A DNA stretch of 64,000 nucleotides from Curtobacterium sp. MCLR17_007 (GCF_003234655.2 NZ_CP126271.1:2232001-2296000), one strand, 5' to 3'; positions 16,039 through 25,123 are shown, counted from the first letter of the stretch. Translations and numbers: made by a program. Notes: a model not told the origin generated them from the sequence alone.

Positions 16039-16902
16039 CTACTTCTTCTTGGACTTCTTCTTCTTGTCGTCCTTGCCCTTGTCCTTCTTCTTGTCGTCCT
16101 TGCCCTTGTCCTTCTTCTTGTCGTCCTTGCCCTTGTCCTTCTTCTTGTCGGACTTCTTGTCCTTCTTCTTGTCCTTCTTCTTGTCCTTGCCCTTGTCCGT
16201 GTCCGTGTCCGTGTCCGTGACGGACTCGTCGGACTCCGCGTCTGACTGCTCCGACCGCTCCACGCCGGAGGAGGCGGGCGCGTCGTCCACGATGCCGTCG
16301 ACGGGTTCGACCACGACGGCCGACCCGGTGTCCTGCAGCACGTCGACCGGCTGCTCGGTGAGTTCGGAGGCGAGGGCGTCCTCGACCCGCTCGACCGTCA
16401 GCTCGGCGGCGTCCTCGGCGAGCCGTACGAGGGCCTGCGCCGCACGGAGCCGTGTCGTGCTCTTCCGGGCGAGCACGTCGGCGCGGGCCCCCTCGAGGAA
16501 GGCGCGCAGTGAGCGCTCGGCAACGGAACGACCCCGCGGTGCGGATCGGTCCAGACGGTCGAGCTCACCGGCGACCCCGGCGACGTCGTCCTCGACGTGC
16601 TCGTGCCGCACGGACTCGATCAGCGCAGCCACGGTCGCCGCGGCACGCTCGACGCCGGCGCTGCGCTGATCGAGCACGACGAGCATCTCGAACGTCGACC
16701 CGTACGACAGGGTCTCCAGCCGGACGGGCTCTGCGCCGCGTCCGCGGACGACCAGGCGGGCATCCGGCGTCGGCAGCCATGCGACCAGCGCCGCCACCGT
16801 CGCGACGGAGCCGACGATGCGCTCGTACTCGGCCAAGCCGACACGTTCCTGCTCTCGCAGCCGGACTCGGATCGCGATCTCCTGCACGTCGACACCTTCC
16901 AC
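16039..16902 (-). CDS. Hypothetical protein with Lys/Asp-repeat tail
   Basis: A 287-residue protein I do not recognise. Residues 1-190 are a helical, soluble domain with Glu/Arg-rich segments; residues 190-235 are acidic and end in an Asp-Thr run; the last 50 or so residues are almost only Lys, Asp and Gly, including three exact nonapeptide repeats (KGKDDKKKD register). The tail would bind nucleic acid or other polyanions and resembles lysine-rich tails of some actinobacterial HU, topoisomerase and ribosomal proteins. GTG at 16902 is possible, but GTG at 16887 has GGAAGG 7 bases upstream and is the better start. It lies just after tmRNA, behind a strong terminator. Confidence 0.7.
   Translation of the reverse strand: MEGVDVQEIAIRVRLREQERVGLAEYERIVGSVATVAALVAWLPTPDARLVVRGRGAEPVRLETLSYGSTFEMLVVLDQRSAGVERAAATVAALIESVRHEHVEDDVAGVAGELDRLDRSAPRGRSVAERSLRAFLEGARADVLARKSTTRLRAAQALVRLAEDAAELTVERVEDALASELTEQPVDVLQDTGSAVVVEPVDGIVDDAPASSGVERSEQSDAESDESVTDTDTDTDKGKDKKKDKKKDKKSDKKKDKGKDDKKKDKGKDDKKKDKGKDDKKKKSKKK
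16057..16137 (-). repeat. Three perfect 27-bp tandem repeats inside the Lys-rich tail
   Basis: Units at 16057-16083, 16084-16110 and 16111-16137 are identical and in frame, each encoding nine residues of Lys, Asp and Gly. Partial copies continue on both sides. Perfect identity at the DNA level suggests recent expansion by slippage. Confidence 0.9.
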
Positions 16903-16974
16903 TCACGGGTTCCGGACTCGGGCGTGTGCTCGGTCCTGCCCCGGAGCGTAGTCGTCGGGTGTGCACGAACGACG

Positions 16975-17012
16975 AATGCCCGGTCGGTGTCCTTCGACAC
17001 CGACCGGGCATT
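16975..17012 (-). terminator. 17-bp stem terminator between tmRNA and the Lys-repeat gene
   Basis: AATGCCCGGTCGGTGTC and its exact complement flank the loop CTTC (a tetraloop on either strand). It lies about 50 bases past the 3' end of tmRNA and before the next gene on the same strand. Short T/A ends flank the stem. Confidence 0.8.
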
Positions 17013-17063
17013 GCCGTCCTGATCACTCAGGCCACGTGTGACAGCAGCTGCGCCGCTCGGCGA

Positions 17064-17441
17064 TGGTGGAGATGGGGGGAATCGAACCCCCGTCCATCGC
17101 TGCAATTCGACGTCTTCTACGGGCGTATCCGGATGAGTCGTTCTGCTCGGCCCCGTCCTTTGCTACCGGCTTCTAGGACGACGGGCCCAGTCTCAGTGCA
17201 AGTCCCCCGCGGCCCTGAGGCGCAACCGTGGAGCAAGTCCCCTGGATGACGCCGGAACTCAGGTTAGGAGACGATCACCTGGCCGACGGACTTCATGTGC
17301 TGGGCTGCTTACGCAGCGAGAGCGAAGTCAGTGCGCTTGGAATTGGCACTTGTTGTTTTCCACGGATCGTTCACGAGATGACCGTGGGTCCTCGGCCCGC
17401 TTCCCGTCGGCACACAGGCAATGTCGAAACCGATCATCCCC
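17064..17441 (-). ncRNA. ssrA: Transfer-messenger RNA
   Basis: tmRNA rescues ribosomes stalled on broken messages and tags the product for proteolysis. On the minus strand the 5' end GGGGATGATCGGTTTCGACA pairs with the 3' end CATCTCCACCA, forming the tRNA-like acceptor with a templated CCA and a T-arm GGGGGTTCGATTCCCCC. The internal reading frame (17309-17347) encodes the tag ANSKRTDFALAA followed by TAA; the ALAA end is the protease signal. Length is about 378 bases. The gene lies about 110 bases after smpB, its protein partner, on the same strand. Confidence 0.96.
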
Positions 17442-17549
17442 GTACGGGCCGAGCAGCGAGCCGCTGTCACACTGTGGAGTTGCGATCACCTGCAGCGCAG
17501 GCGGTTAATCAGTCTATCGGTGATCCGGCGTGGACGCCAGCGGCCCGGG

Positions 17550-18026
17550 CTAGTCGCCCAGGCGGTTCCGGGACCGCATCGCCCGCTCGGCCTCACGCTT
17601 GTCGGTCTTCTCGCGCAGGGCCTGGCGCTTGTCGAATTCACGCTTGCCCTTGGCCACCGCGATCTCGACCTTGGCCCGACCGTCGTGGAAGTAGATCTTC
17701 ATCGGCACGAGCGTGTACCCGCCCTGCGCCGTCTTGTGCGAGATCTTCACGATCTCCTGCTTGTGCAGCAGGAGCTTCCGCTTGCGCCGGGGGGCGTGGT
17801 TGTTCCAGGTGCCCTCGGTGTACTCGGGGATGTGCACGGCGTCGAGCCAGGCTTCGCCACCGTCGACGAACGCGTAGCCGTCGACCAGCGATGCCCGCCC
17901 TTCGCGCAGCGACTTGACCTCGGTGCCCGACAGGACCATGCCGGCCTCGTAGGTGTCCTCGATCAGGTAGTCGTGACGAGCACGACGATTCGTGGCCACG
18001 GTCTTCTCGCCGCGTTCCTTCGCCAT
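17550..18026 (-). CDS. smpB: SsrA-binding protein SmpB
   Basis: SmpB binds the tRNA-like domain of tmRNA and fills the decoding centre during trans-translation. The 158-residue length and motifs are standard: [17 protein letters not shown] near the start, [14 protein letters not shown], the [22 protein letters not shown] core, and a basic C-terminal tail ([20 protein letters not shown]) that becomes helical in the mRNA channel. The ATG start has AAGGGG a few bases upstream and a TAGTCT -10 box lies at 18070-18075. Directly upstream of ssrA, as in many actinobacteria. Confidence 0.97.
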   Translation of the reverse strand: MAKERGEKTVATNRRARHDYLIEDTYEAGMVLSGTEVKSLREGRASLVDGYAFVDGGEAWLDAVHIPEYTEGTWNNHAPRRKRKLLLHKQEIVKISHKTAQGGYTLVPMKIYFHDGRAKVEIAVAKGKREFDKRQALREKTDKREAERAMRSRNRLGD

Positions 18027-18069
18027 GCGCGTCCCCTTCCGTTGCGTCGCTGCCGATGCGCAGCCCTAC

Positions 18070-18075
18070 AGACTA
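18070..18075 (-). promoter_or_regulatory. -10 box of the smpB promoter
   Basis: TAGTCT on the minus strand, about 44 bases before the smpB ATG, in the 68-base gap after ftsX. It would give a 36-base leader that contains the AAGGGG ribosome binding site. Confidence 0.4.
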
Positions 18076-18094
18076 CACCCGCAGCGGCCCGCGA

Positions 18095-19009
18095 CTAGAC
18101 CTTGAGGTACCGGCGGATGGCGATCGACGCCGAGATCCCGGCCAGGACCACGCCGATGACGATCACCGCCGGCACGACCACGGCCGCGTCGCTCATGCCG
18201 ATGAACGCCGTCCCGGAGAACCGCTTGGTCAGGTAGTTGCGGACGAAGAACCAGACCACCGCGGTGATCGCACCCCCGGCCAACACCGCCCCGATGGCCG
18301 CGGCGATCACGCCCTCGAGCACGAACGGTGTCTGGATGAAGCGGTTGGACGCGCCCACCAGACGCATGATCCCGAGTTCTCGGCGTCGCGAGAACGCCGA
18401 CAACCGGATCGTGGTGGCGATCAGCAGGACGGCGGCCACCAACATCAGCGCGGCGATCCCGATCGCGGTGTACGACGACGCGTTCAGCAGGTTGAAGATC
18501 GGTTGCAGGTAGCCGCGCTGGTCCACAACGCTCTGCACGCCGGCCACCTTCGACAGGCTCTCTTGCAGCACGTCCGCCTGGGACGGGTTCTTGAGGTTCA
18601 CCCAGTAGGTCTCGTTGAGGTACTCGGGCTTGACGAACTCGGTCGCGGGCGAGTCCTTGAACTGCTGCTTGAACCGGTCGTACGCCTGCTGCTGGTCCTC
18701 GTAGTACGTCTTCTCGATGTACGGCGACAGCGTCGAGCCCTTGAGCTGTTCCTCGACCTGCTGGCGCTGGTCGTCGGTGGCCTTCGCGCCGGTGCAGTTG
18801 CCCGTCGTGTCGGTGTCGGTGCACAGGTAGACGGCGACCTGCGCCCGGTCGTACCAGTACCCCTTCATCTGGTTGATCTGCATCTGCAGCAGGATCGCGG
18901 TGCCGACGAAGGTGAGCGAGATGAAGGTCACCAGGACGACGGAGACGACCATCGAGGCGTTGCGTCGGAGGCCGGAACCGACCTCGGACATGACGAGCCC
19001 GAGCCTCAT
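18095..19009 (-). CDS. ftsX: Cell division protein FtsX (permease-like)
   Basis: FtsX is the membrane half of the FtsEX complex, which controls peptidoglycan hydrolases at division. The 304-residue protein has one N-terminal helix, a large extracytoplasmic loop (about residues 45-170) and three helices at the C-terminal end, the FtsX topology. [20 protein letters not shown] and the late [23 protein letters not shown] motif are typical. It overlaps ftsE by 4 bases (ATGA). In actinobacteria the extracellular loop contacts a NlpC/P60 or M23 hydrolase; none is adjacent here. Confidence 0.96.
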   Translation of the reverse strand: MRLGLVMSEVGSGLRRNASMVVSVVLVTFISLTFVGTAILLQMQINQMKGYWYDRAQVAVYLCTDTDTTGNCTGAKATDDQRQQVEEQLKGSTLSPYIEKTYYEDQQQAYDRFKQQFKDSPATEFVKPEYLNETYWVNLKNPSQADVLQESLSKVAGVQSVVDQRGYLQPIFNLLNASSYTAIGIAALMLVAAVLLIATTIRLSAFSRRRELGIMRLVGASNRFIQTPFVLEGVIAAAIGAVLAGGAITAVVWFFVRNYLTKRFSGTAFIGMSDAAVVVPAVIVIGVVLAGISASIAIRRYLKV

Positions 19010-19764
19010 CGGATGAGCCCCGGGATGGTCTGGATGCCGGTCGTGTTCGATACGCCAGCGGGGTGCTGCACCGGGAGCGCCTGCGTCTGGTACCCGCCCG
19101 ACTGCTCGTCGCGGAGGACGCGCCCACCGGAGAGCTCGATGACCCGGCGCTGCATCTGGTTGACGATGCTGGCGTCGTGCGTCGCCATGAGCACGGTGGT
19201 GCCTCCTTGGTTGATGCGTTCGAGGAGCGCCATGATGCCCGCCGAGGTCGTCGGGTCGAGGTTGCCCGTGGGCTCGTCGGCCAGGAGCACCGACGGCTTG
19301 TTCACGACGGCACGCGCGATCGCCACGCGCTGCTGCTCGCCACCCGACAGCTCGTGCGGCATGCGGGTCGCCTTGCCGTTCAGGCCGACGAGCTTGAGCA
19401 CGTCGGTCACGGCTTCGCTGATGAAGCCCTTGCTCTTGCCGATCACCTGCAGCGAGAACGCGACGTTGTCGAACACGTTCTTGTTCGGCAGCAGGCGGAA
19501 GTCCTGGAAGACCACGCCGAGGTTCCGACGGAAGTACGGCACCTTGCGCGAGGACAGGGCGCCGAGGCGCTGCCCGAGGACGTGGATCTGCCCGCGGGAG
19601 GGCTTCTCCTCCTTGAGCACGAGGCGCAGGAAGCTGGACTTCCCCGAACCGGACGCGCCGACGAGGAAGACGAACTCGCCCTTGAGGATCTCGAGCGTGA
19701 TGTCGTCGAGGGCGGGACTCGGGTTGCCCGAGTACAGCTTGGTGACCTGGTCGAATTTGATCAT
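19006..19764 (-). CDS. ftsE: Cell division ATP-binding protein FtsE
   Basis: FtsE is the cytoplasmic ATPase of FtsEX. Walker A is GASGSGKSS at residues 36-44, the signature LSGGEQQR is near 141 and Walker [12 protein letters not shown] follows; [18 protein letters not shown] is an FtsE hallmark. The 252-residue length includes about 25 extra C-terminal residues ([19 protein letters not shown] region) beyond the common 229. A TACCCT box at 19774-19779 lies 9 bases before the ATG, so the transcript has almost no leader. It heads the ftsE-ftsX pair, downstream of prfB. Confidence 0.96.
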   Translation of the reverse strand: MIKFDQVTKLYSGNPSPALDDITLEILKGEFVFLVGASGSGKSSFLRLVLKEEKPSRGQIHVLGQRLGALSSRKVPYFRRNLGVVFQDFRLLPNKNVFDNVAFSLQVIGKSKGFISEAVTDVLKLVGLNGKATRMPHELSGGEQQRVAIARAVVNKPSVLLADEPTGNLDPTTSAGIMALLERINQGGTTVLMATHDASIVNQMQRRVIELSGGRVLRDEQSGGYQTQALPVQHPAGVSNTTGIQTIPGLIR

Positions 19765-19837
19765 GACCGGATCAGGGTAGGTCGCGCGGCTCGGAAAGCA
19801 AGTGAGGCGCGCGGCTCACGACGGCCCCGCGGGCAGC

Positions 19838-20947
19838 TCAGGACGCCTCACCCTGCTTGCGCCAGCGGATGCCCGCGTTGATGAAGCCGTCCAGGTCGCC
19901 GTCGAACACGGCTGAGGGGTTGTTCACCTCGTGCTCGGTCCGGAGGTCCTTGACCATCTGGTACGGCGCCAGGACGTAGGAGCGGATCTGGTCGCCCCAG
20001 CTCGCCGTGATGTTGCCGGCGAGCTCCTTCTTCTTCGCGTTCTCCTCTTCCTTCTTCAGGAGCAGGAGTCGCGACTGCAGCACGCGCATGGCCGCAGCGC
20101 GGTTCTGGATCTGCGACTTCTCGTTCTGCATCGACACCACGGTGCCGGTCGGGATGTGCGTCAGGCGGACCGCGGAGTCCGTCGTGTTGACCGACTGCCC
20201 CCCGGGCCCCGACGAGCGGAACACGTCGACACGGATGTCGTTCTCGGGGATGTCGATGACGGCGGTCTCCGGCATGAGCGGGATGACCTCGACCGCGGCG
20301 AAGGACGTCTGTCGCTTGCCCGCGGCGCCGAACGGCGACATCCGGACCAGGCGGTGCGTGCCGGCCTCGACCGACAGGGTGCCGAAAGCGTGCGGGGCGT
20401 CGACCTCGAACGTGGCGGACTTGATACCCGCCTCTTCGGCGTAGGAGGTGTCCATGACGGTGGCCTTGAAACCGTGCTGCTCGGCGTACCGCAGGTACAT
20501 GCGCATGAGCATCTCGGCGAAGTCGGCTGCGTCGACGCCACCGGCCCCGGCACGGATGGTGATGACCGCGGGGCGGTCGTCGTACTCGCCGTCGAGGAGC
20601 GTCTGCACCTCGAGCTCGCCCATCGTCTTCGTGATCGCCTTGAGCTCGGATGCGGCCTCGTCGGCGGATTCCTGGTCGTCACCCTCGTTCGCCATCTCGA
20701 CCAGGACCTCGAGATCGTCGATGCGCGCTTGCGTGTCGGTGATCTTCTTCAGTGCCGTCTGACGGTGGGAGAGCGCGCTCGTCACCTGCTGCGCGTGGTC
20801 GACGTCGTCCCAGAGGTCCTGGGCCCCGGCCTGCTCGCTGAGGTCGGCGATCTCGCGCTGCAGGCGGTCGACGTCGACCACCGAGCGGATGTTGCCGAAG
20901 GTCTCGCGGAGGGCGGAGAGTTGCTCGGTGTAGTCCAGTTCGACCAT
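19838..20947 (-). CDS. prfB: Peptide chain release factor 2
   Basis: RF2 reads UGA and UAA and triggers release. The 369-residue protein has the SPF tripeptide (RMSPFGAAG) that reads stop codons and the GGQ motif ([12 protein letters not shown]) at about residue 250 that acts in the peptidyl-transferase centre. The ATG at 20947 begins [18 protein letters not shown], the standard RF2 N terminus. There is no in-frame UGA and no programmed frameshift site of the kind used in many bacteria; the frame is continuous, as is common in actinobacteria. Confidence 0.97.
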   Translation of the reverse strand: MVELDYTEQLSALRETFGNIRSVVDVDRLQREIADLSEQAGAQDLWDDVDHAQQVTSALSHRQTALKKITDTQARIDDLEVLVEMANEGDDQESADEAASELKAITKTMGELEVQTLLDGEYDDRPAVITIRAGAGGVDAADFAEMLMRMYLRYAEQHGFKATVMDTSYAEEAGIKSATFEVDAPHAFGTLSVEAGTHRLVRMSPFGAAGKRQTSFAAVEVIPLMPETAVIDIPENDIRVDVFRSSGPGGQSVNTTDSAVRLTHIPTGTVVSMQNEKSQIQNRAAAMRVLQSRLLLLKKEEENAKKKELAGNITASWGDQIRSYVLAPYQMVKDLRTEHEVNNPSAVFDGDLDGFINAGIRWRKQGEAS

Positions 20948-20987
20948 GGTCACCGAGTCTACCGGGGTGCGCTGGCCGCGCGGACCG

Positions 20988-21028
20988 GACGGGAGGCCCG
21001 GCGTGGCCCCGTCCCGCCGGTCACGTCG
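20988..21028 (-). terminator. Imperfect hairpin after the GH16 gene
   Basis: GACCGG...ACGGGAGGCC on one side and GGCC...CGTCCCGCCGGTC on the other can pair imperfectly between the GH16 stop and prfB. It resembles a worn copy of the terminator family seen elsewhere in the window. Confidence 0.4.
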
Positions 21029-21061
21029 ACGTGACCCCCGTCTGCCGGGCACCCGGCTCCG

Positions 21062-22732
21062 TCATGCGGCACGGGAGATGCTCACCCACGCCACCTGCAC
21101 GTCGCCGGCAGCGTTCGCCGCCGGCTTCTGCGAGGTCGCCGTCGCCGCCTGCAGCACGAGGTGCAGCGGCTTCGTGGGGATGTTCTGCGTCGTCGAGCTC
21201 ACACGCACGCCGTCGACGAGGAAGTCCAGCTTGGTCGGCGTCCACACGATCGTGTAGGTGTGCCAGGCGGAGAACGTCGTCCCGAGGTCCCGGTGCAGGC
21301 AGTTGACGGACGGGTTGCCGGGGCAGTGGTTCGCGAGCGTGACGCTGCCGTCGAGGGCGCCCTCGGGGAAGTCCACCTCGCCGTCGTCCCAGGTGTTGGT
21401 GTCCGACCACAGCAGTCCGGCGAGGCCGTAGCCCGCGACCGGGTCCGCGCGGAGCCGGATGTCGTACCGGCCGCTGGTCTGTCCGCCCCACCGGCCGTTG
21501 ACGAGCGGGATGAACGCAGCGCCGGTGGGCTGCCCCGTGGCGTCGGTGGACATGTGCATGTCGAGCGTCCCGTCGGTGACGGACATCGCGGACTGTCGGT
21601 ACATCCCGGCGCCGCTCGTGTCACTGAACCCGTCGTAGGCGATGAAGCGGTCGCCGTAGGTCTTCGTGAAGGCCCCGGGCGCTGCCGGTGTCGTGAAGTC
21701 CTCTCCGAAGACGCGCGTCCACCCCGACGCCGCCGCCGGCATGACCCCGCCGTCCTGCTGGTCCGACCCGGCGGGACCGTCCGGTGTCGTCGGCGGCGCG
21801 GGCGACGTCGTGGGTGCGGGCGATGTCGTGGGTGCGGGCGACGTCGTGGGTGCGGGCGACGGCGTGGGCGTGGGCGACGTCGTGGGTGCGGGCGACGTCG
21901 CGGGCGCGGTCGACGGCTCGGTTACCGGTGGTGCTGCCGGGATGGTCACCGTCCGGCACCTGAGCGGCCTGTCGGTCCCGGGGCCGACGTTGACCGCGAC
22001 GACACACACCGACTGACTGCCGGTCGTCGCCGTCGCGAGCGAGGCGTTGAAGCCGTGGGCACCGGTGACGCCGACCGCCTGGTTCACATCGGCCCGGGTG
22101 ACGTCCGTGTGCACGGTCCCGACCCTGGTGCCACCGACGGTGACGGCCACGTCGGTCGCATCGGCCGGGGTGTTCGGGTCGACTGCCCACCCGCGGACCC
22201 GCACCGTGCCCGGGGACGCGGAGACCCCGTCGTACGACCCGGTCGGGGACGGCTCCCTGACGACGACCGTCCGGCACCCGAGCCCGGCGTCCTTCCCGCG
22301 GGTCAGGCTCAGCGCCGTTACACAGACCGACTGCGTGCCGGTCTTCGTGGCGACGAGGGTCGCGCGGTACCCGTGGGCGCCGCTGACACGCAGGGCGCGG
22401 TTGACGTCGGCACGGTCCGAAGCGGCCGGGACGGTGCCGACCACGGAGCCCCCGACGGTGACGCGGACGCTCGTCGAGGCGCTCGACCGCGCCGGGTCGA
22501 CCGCCCACCCACGGATCAGGACGGTGCCCGGACCGGCAACGACGGCGTCGAGCGAGCCCGTCGGTGTCGCGGCCGCGGCGAGCGCCGGGACCGGACTGAG
22601 CACCCCGGCGACGATCGCCGACACGGCGATGACGACGGCGAGGCGTCGGCGTGTGTGGTGGCGGACGACGACCGACCCGCCATCCGTTCGTGCCGACACC
22701 GCGTCGCGACCCGTCTCCGTCTGCGTGTCCAT
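21062..22732 (-). CDS. Secreted glycoside hydrolase family 16-like protein with repeat domains
   Basis: A 556-residue secreted protein: a signal peptide with a long charged n-region ending about ALAAAA near residue 57; two homologous domains of about 85 residues, each with RGWAVDP, T/S-VGG and GAHGF/Y motifs; a Pro/Ser/Thr linker of PAPTTS repeats; then a GH16 catalytic domain with EVDFPE (ExDxxE form) near residue 460 and SRAA at the end. GH16 enzymes cut beta-glucans, laminarin, agar or similar; the substrate is not predictable. RBS GGGGAG lies upstream of the ATG. Three tandem dyads (22818-22902) and a TACTGT box precede it, so it is probably tightly regulated. Confidence 0.85.
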   Translation of the reverse strand: MDTQTETGRDAVSARTDGGSVVVRHHTRRRLAVVIAVSAIVAGVLSPVPALAAAATPTGSLDAVVAGPGTVLIRGWAVDPARSSASTSVRVTVGGSVVGTVPAASDRADVNRALRVSGAHGYRATLVATKTGTQSVCVTALSLTRGKDAGLGCRTVVVREPSPTGSYDGVSASPGTVRVRGWAVDPNTPADATDVAVTVGGTRVGTVHTDVTRADVNQAVGVTGAHGFNASLATATTGSQSVCVVAVNVGPGTDRPLRCRTVTIPAAPPVTEPSTAPATSPAPTTSPTPTPSPAPTTSPAPTTSPAPTTSPAPPTTPDGPAGSDQQDGGVMPAAASGWTRVFGEDFTTPAAPGAFTKTYGDRFIAYDGFSDTSGAGMYRQSAMSVTDGTLDMHMSTDATGQPTGAAFIPLVNGRWGGQTSGRYDIRLRADPVAGYGLAGLLWSDTNTWDDGEVDFPEGALDGSVTLANHCPGNPSVNCLHRDLGTTFSAWHTYTIVWTPTKLDFLVDGVRVSSTTQNIPTKPLHLVLQAATATSQKPAANAAGDVQVAWVSISRAA

Positions 22733-22782
22733 CGTGTGCTCCCCTGCCCCTGGTCCGACCCTGACCGGCCGGAACGATCGAG

Positions 22783-22788
22783 ACAGTA
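22783..22788 (-). promoter_or_regulatory. Putative -10 box of the GH16 gene
   Basis: TACTGT on the minus strand, about 50 bases before the ATG. The expected -35 region is poor, which fits a promoter that needs an activator bound to the dyads just upstream. Confidence 0.4.
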
Positions 22789-22817
22789 CGTGCGGAGCAG
22801 CCCGTTGTGACGGGGTC

Positions 22818-22910
22818 GTCCCCGGACTGGGGACAGGGTCCGGAGCGGATCGTCCCCGGACTGGGGACAGGGTCCGGATCGGATCAACCCCGGACTGGGG
22901 ACACGGTGGC
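22818..22910. repeat. 2.7 tandem copies of a 34-bp unit, each with a dyad
   Basis: Units at 22818-22851 and 22852-22885 differ by one base and a third partial unit follows. Each contains GTCCCC and GGGGAC around GGACT (third copy AACCCC...GGGGAC). The cores CCCCGGACTGGGG start at 22820, 22854 and 22888, exactly 34 bp apart. Relative to the likely GH16 start site they sit near -50, -84 and -118. They look like a bank of regulator sites. The core differs by one base from the dyad in the LAL-regulator promoter. Confidence 0.75.
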
Positions 22911-23132
22911 GACGGCCCGTCGCGAGCAGCACGCACGGACGAGGGCGTTCGTCGACAGCACGAAGATCAGCACGGCTGCGGCCGACCGGATCGCGTCGAT
23001 CCGTTCCCACCGCGTCACGCCGCGCCTGCGGTCTGCCGTCGATGCCGCCGTGTCCCCGTCGTCCGCGCCGATGGGCTCCTCGCCGGCGAGCGGCCCGACC
23101 TGGACCAGCTGCACGACGAGGTGCACGCTCAT
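22884..23132 (-). CDS. Small protein coupled to the ABC exporter (82 residues)
   Basis: The ATG overlaps the stop of the ABC transporter gene by one base (TGATG), so translation would be coupled. The product begins MSVHLVVQLVQVGPLAGEEP, has a charged middle and one hydrophobic helix (SAAAVLIFVLSTNALV) near residue 55, followed by Cys-Cys-Ser-Arg-Arg. Its last codons run into the 34-bp repeat bank. I do not recognise it. A small accessory subunit of the exporter is possible; chance extension of the transcript is the alternative. Confidence 0.5.
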   Translation of the reverse strand: MSVHLVVQLVQVGPLAGEEPIGADDGDTAASTADRRRGVTRWERIDAIRSAAAVLIFVLSTNALVRACCSRRAVATVSPVRG

Positions 23133-25030
23133 CAGCCGACCGGCGCCGCTTCGTCCGCCGCCAGGTCCTTCTGCACCGCGAACTGGGTGCGGTGCAGTTC
23201 CTCGTACCGTCCGCCGGCGGCCAGCAGTTCCTCGTGCGTCCCGCGTTGCACGATCGAGCCGTCCTCGACCACGAGGATCATGTCCGCGCTGCGGATCGTG
23301 GAGAGACGGTGCGCGATCACCATCGCCGTCCGGCCCTCGAGCGCCTCGCTCAGTGCCTCCTGCACCGCTGCCTCGGACGTGGAGTCCAGCGCGGCCGTCG
23401 CCTCGTCGAGGATGACGACCCGCGGCTGCGCGAGCAGGAGCCTCGCGATCGTCATCCGCTGACGCTCGCCGCCGGACAGTCGGTAGCCGCGCTCCCCCAC
23501 CATGGTGTCGAGCTGGTCCGGCAGGGACCGGATGAGGGGTTCGAGCCGCGCCCGGCGGACCGCGTCCCACACCTCGGCCTCGGTGGCCTCGGGCCGGGCG
23601 AGGCGCAGGTTGGACAGGATCGTCTCGTGGAACAGGTGGCCGTCCTGCGTCACCATCCCCATGGTGTGCCGCATGGAGGCGAAGGTCACGTCGCGGACAT
23701 CGGTCCCCGCCAGACGGACGGCGCCGCTGTCGACGTCGTAGAGCCGCGACAGGAGCTGCGCGACCGTGGACTTGCCGGCTCCGGAGGTCCCGACGAGGGC
23801 GACCGTCTGCCCCGGCTCGATCCGGAACGACACGCCGTGCAGGACCTCGTCGCCGCCACGGGTGTCCAGTGTCGACACTTCTTCCAGCGAGGCGAGGGAC
23901 ACCTTGTCCGCCGACGGGTAGGCGAAGCGGACGTCGTCGAACTCGACGGCGACCGGCCCGTCGGGGATGGTGACGGCGTCGGGCTTCTCCTGGATGAGCG
24001 GTTCGAGGTCGAGCACCTCGAAGACGCGCTCGAAGCTCACCACGGCGCTCATGATCTCGACACGGGCGTTCGCGAGGCTGGTCAGCGGCGCGTACAGGCG
24101 GGTGAGCAGCAGTGCGAGGGTCACGACGTCGCCGGTGTTCAGCGCGCCGCCGAGCGCGAGGGACCCACCGACCCCGTAGACGAGGGCGAGTGCGAGCGCG
24201 GAGACCAGGGTGAGTGCGGTGACGAAGACGAACTGCAACAGCGCGCTCCGGACCCCGATGTCGCGGACGCGAGCGGCTCGCACCCGGAACTCCTCAGCCT
24301 CTTCTTCGGGACGGCCGAACAGCTTCACCAGAGTGGCGCCGGGCGCGGAGAACCGCTCGGTCATCTGCGTGCTCATCGCGGAGTTGTGGTCGGCGGCCTC
24401 ACGGCGCAGTGCGGCGAGACGGCTGCCCATCCGGCGCGCCGGGATCAGGAAGACCGGGAGCATGACCACCGCGAGCACCGTCACGAGCCAGGAGGTGCTG
24501 AGCATGACGGCCAGGGTGAGGACCAGCGCCACGACGTTCGTGACCACGCCGGACAGGGTGCCGCTGAAGGCCTGCTGCGCGCCGATCACGTCGTTGTTGA
24601 GCCGGCTGACCAGGGCACCGGTGCGCGTGCGGGTGAAGAAAGCGATCGGCATCTTCTGCACGTGGTTGAAGACGGCGGTGCGGAGGTCCAGGATCACGCC
24701 TTCTCCGATCCGCGCCGAGTACCAGCGCGTGACCAGTGACGTGGCGGCGTCGGCGACGGCGACCAGGGCGATGACGACCGCGAGCCACACGATGGTGCCG
24801 ACCGCGCCCCGGGCAGCGATGACGTCGACCACCTGGCCGGCGAGCACCGGCGTCGCGACCGCGAGGAACGCCCCGACGACCGAGAGGACGATGAAGACCA
24901 CCAGCTTCGCCCGGTAGGGCACGGCGAACGTCATGATCCGCCGCACGGACTCGCGGGAGATGCCGTGCTTGCCGTCCCGGGCGGTGGAGATCTTGTAGAG
25001 CGAGCTCCAGGCCACGCCTTCCATGCTCAT
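23132..25030 (-). CDS. ABC exporter, fused permease and ATPase
   Basis: A 632-residue type IV half-transporter that would work as a dimer. Six membrane helices occupy about residues 35-340. The ATPase domain has Walker A GTSGAGKST at about 410, signature LSGGERQR at about 518 and Walker B VVILDEATAAL at about 537, then the H-loop VIAHRLSTI. An AAGGAAA site precedes the ATG. Homologues export drugs, lipids or peptides; the substrate here is unknown. A TATCCT box at 25118-25123 gives a leader of about 80 bases. The small coupled ORF and then the GH16 gene follow on the same strand. Confidence 0.92.
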   Translation of the reverse strand: MSMEGVAWSSLYKISTARDGKHGISRESVRRIMTFAVPYRAKLVVFIVLSVVGAFLAVATPVLAGQVVDVIAARGAVGTIVWLAVVIALVAVADAATSLVTRWYSARIGEGVILDLRTAVFNHVQKMPIAFFTRTRTGALVSRLNNDVIGAQQAFSGTLSGVVTNVVALVLTLAVMLSTSWLVTVLAVVMLPVFLIPARRMGSRLAALRREAADHNSAMSTQMTERFSAPGATLVKLFGRPEEEAEEFRVRAARVRDIGVRSALLQFVFVTALTLVSALALALVYGVGGSLALGGALNTGDVVTLALLLTRLYAPLTSLANARVEIMSAVVSFERVFEVLDLEPLIQEKPDAVTIPDGPVAVEFDDVRFAYPSADKVSLASLEEVSTLDTRGGDEVLHGVSFRIEPGQTVALVGTSGAGKSTVAQLLSRLYDVDSGAVRLAGTDVRDVTFASMRHTMGMVTQDGHLFHETILSNLRLARPEATEAEVWDAVRRARLEPLIRSLPDQLDTMVGERGYRLSGGERQRMTIARLLLAQPRVVILDEATAALDSTSEAAVQEALSEALEGRTAMVIAHRLSTIRSADMILVVEDGSIVQRGTHEELLAAGGRYEELHRTQFAVQKDLAADEAAPVG

Positions 25031-25117
25031 TGCGGTTTCCTTCCGTGGGCTCCAGGCCCGACGTGGATGCCGAGCGGCCGAGCCCGGGGTCCTCCCCCGC
25101 GGCGGCGAGCCGGAGCC

Positions 25118-25123
25118 AGGATA
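25118..25123 (-). promoter_or_regulatory. -10 box of the ABC exporter gene
   Basis: TATCCT on the minus strand, about 88 bases before the ATG, in the gap after the cysteine desulfurase gene. Confidence 0.4.

Noticed and set aside
17064..17094. tRNA gene
   Set aside because: The T-arm and CCA end belong to tmRNA; there is no anticodon arm next to them.
20860..20947. Programmed frameshift in prfB
   Set aside because: The frame is continuous from the ATG with no early UGA and no CTTTGA-like slip site.
22818..22910. CRISPR-like array
   Set aside because: The 34-bp units are directly tandem with no spacers and number fewer than three; no cas genes are nearby.
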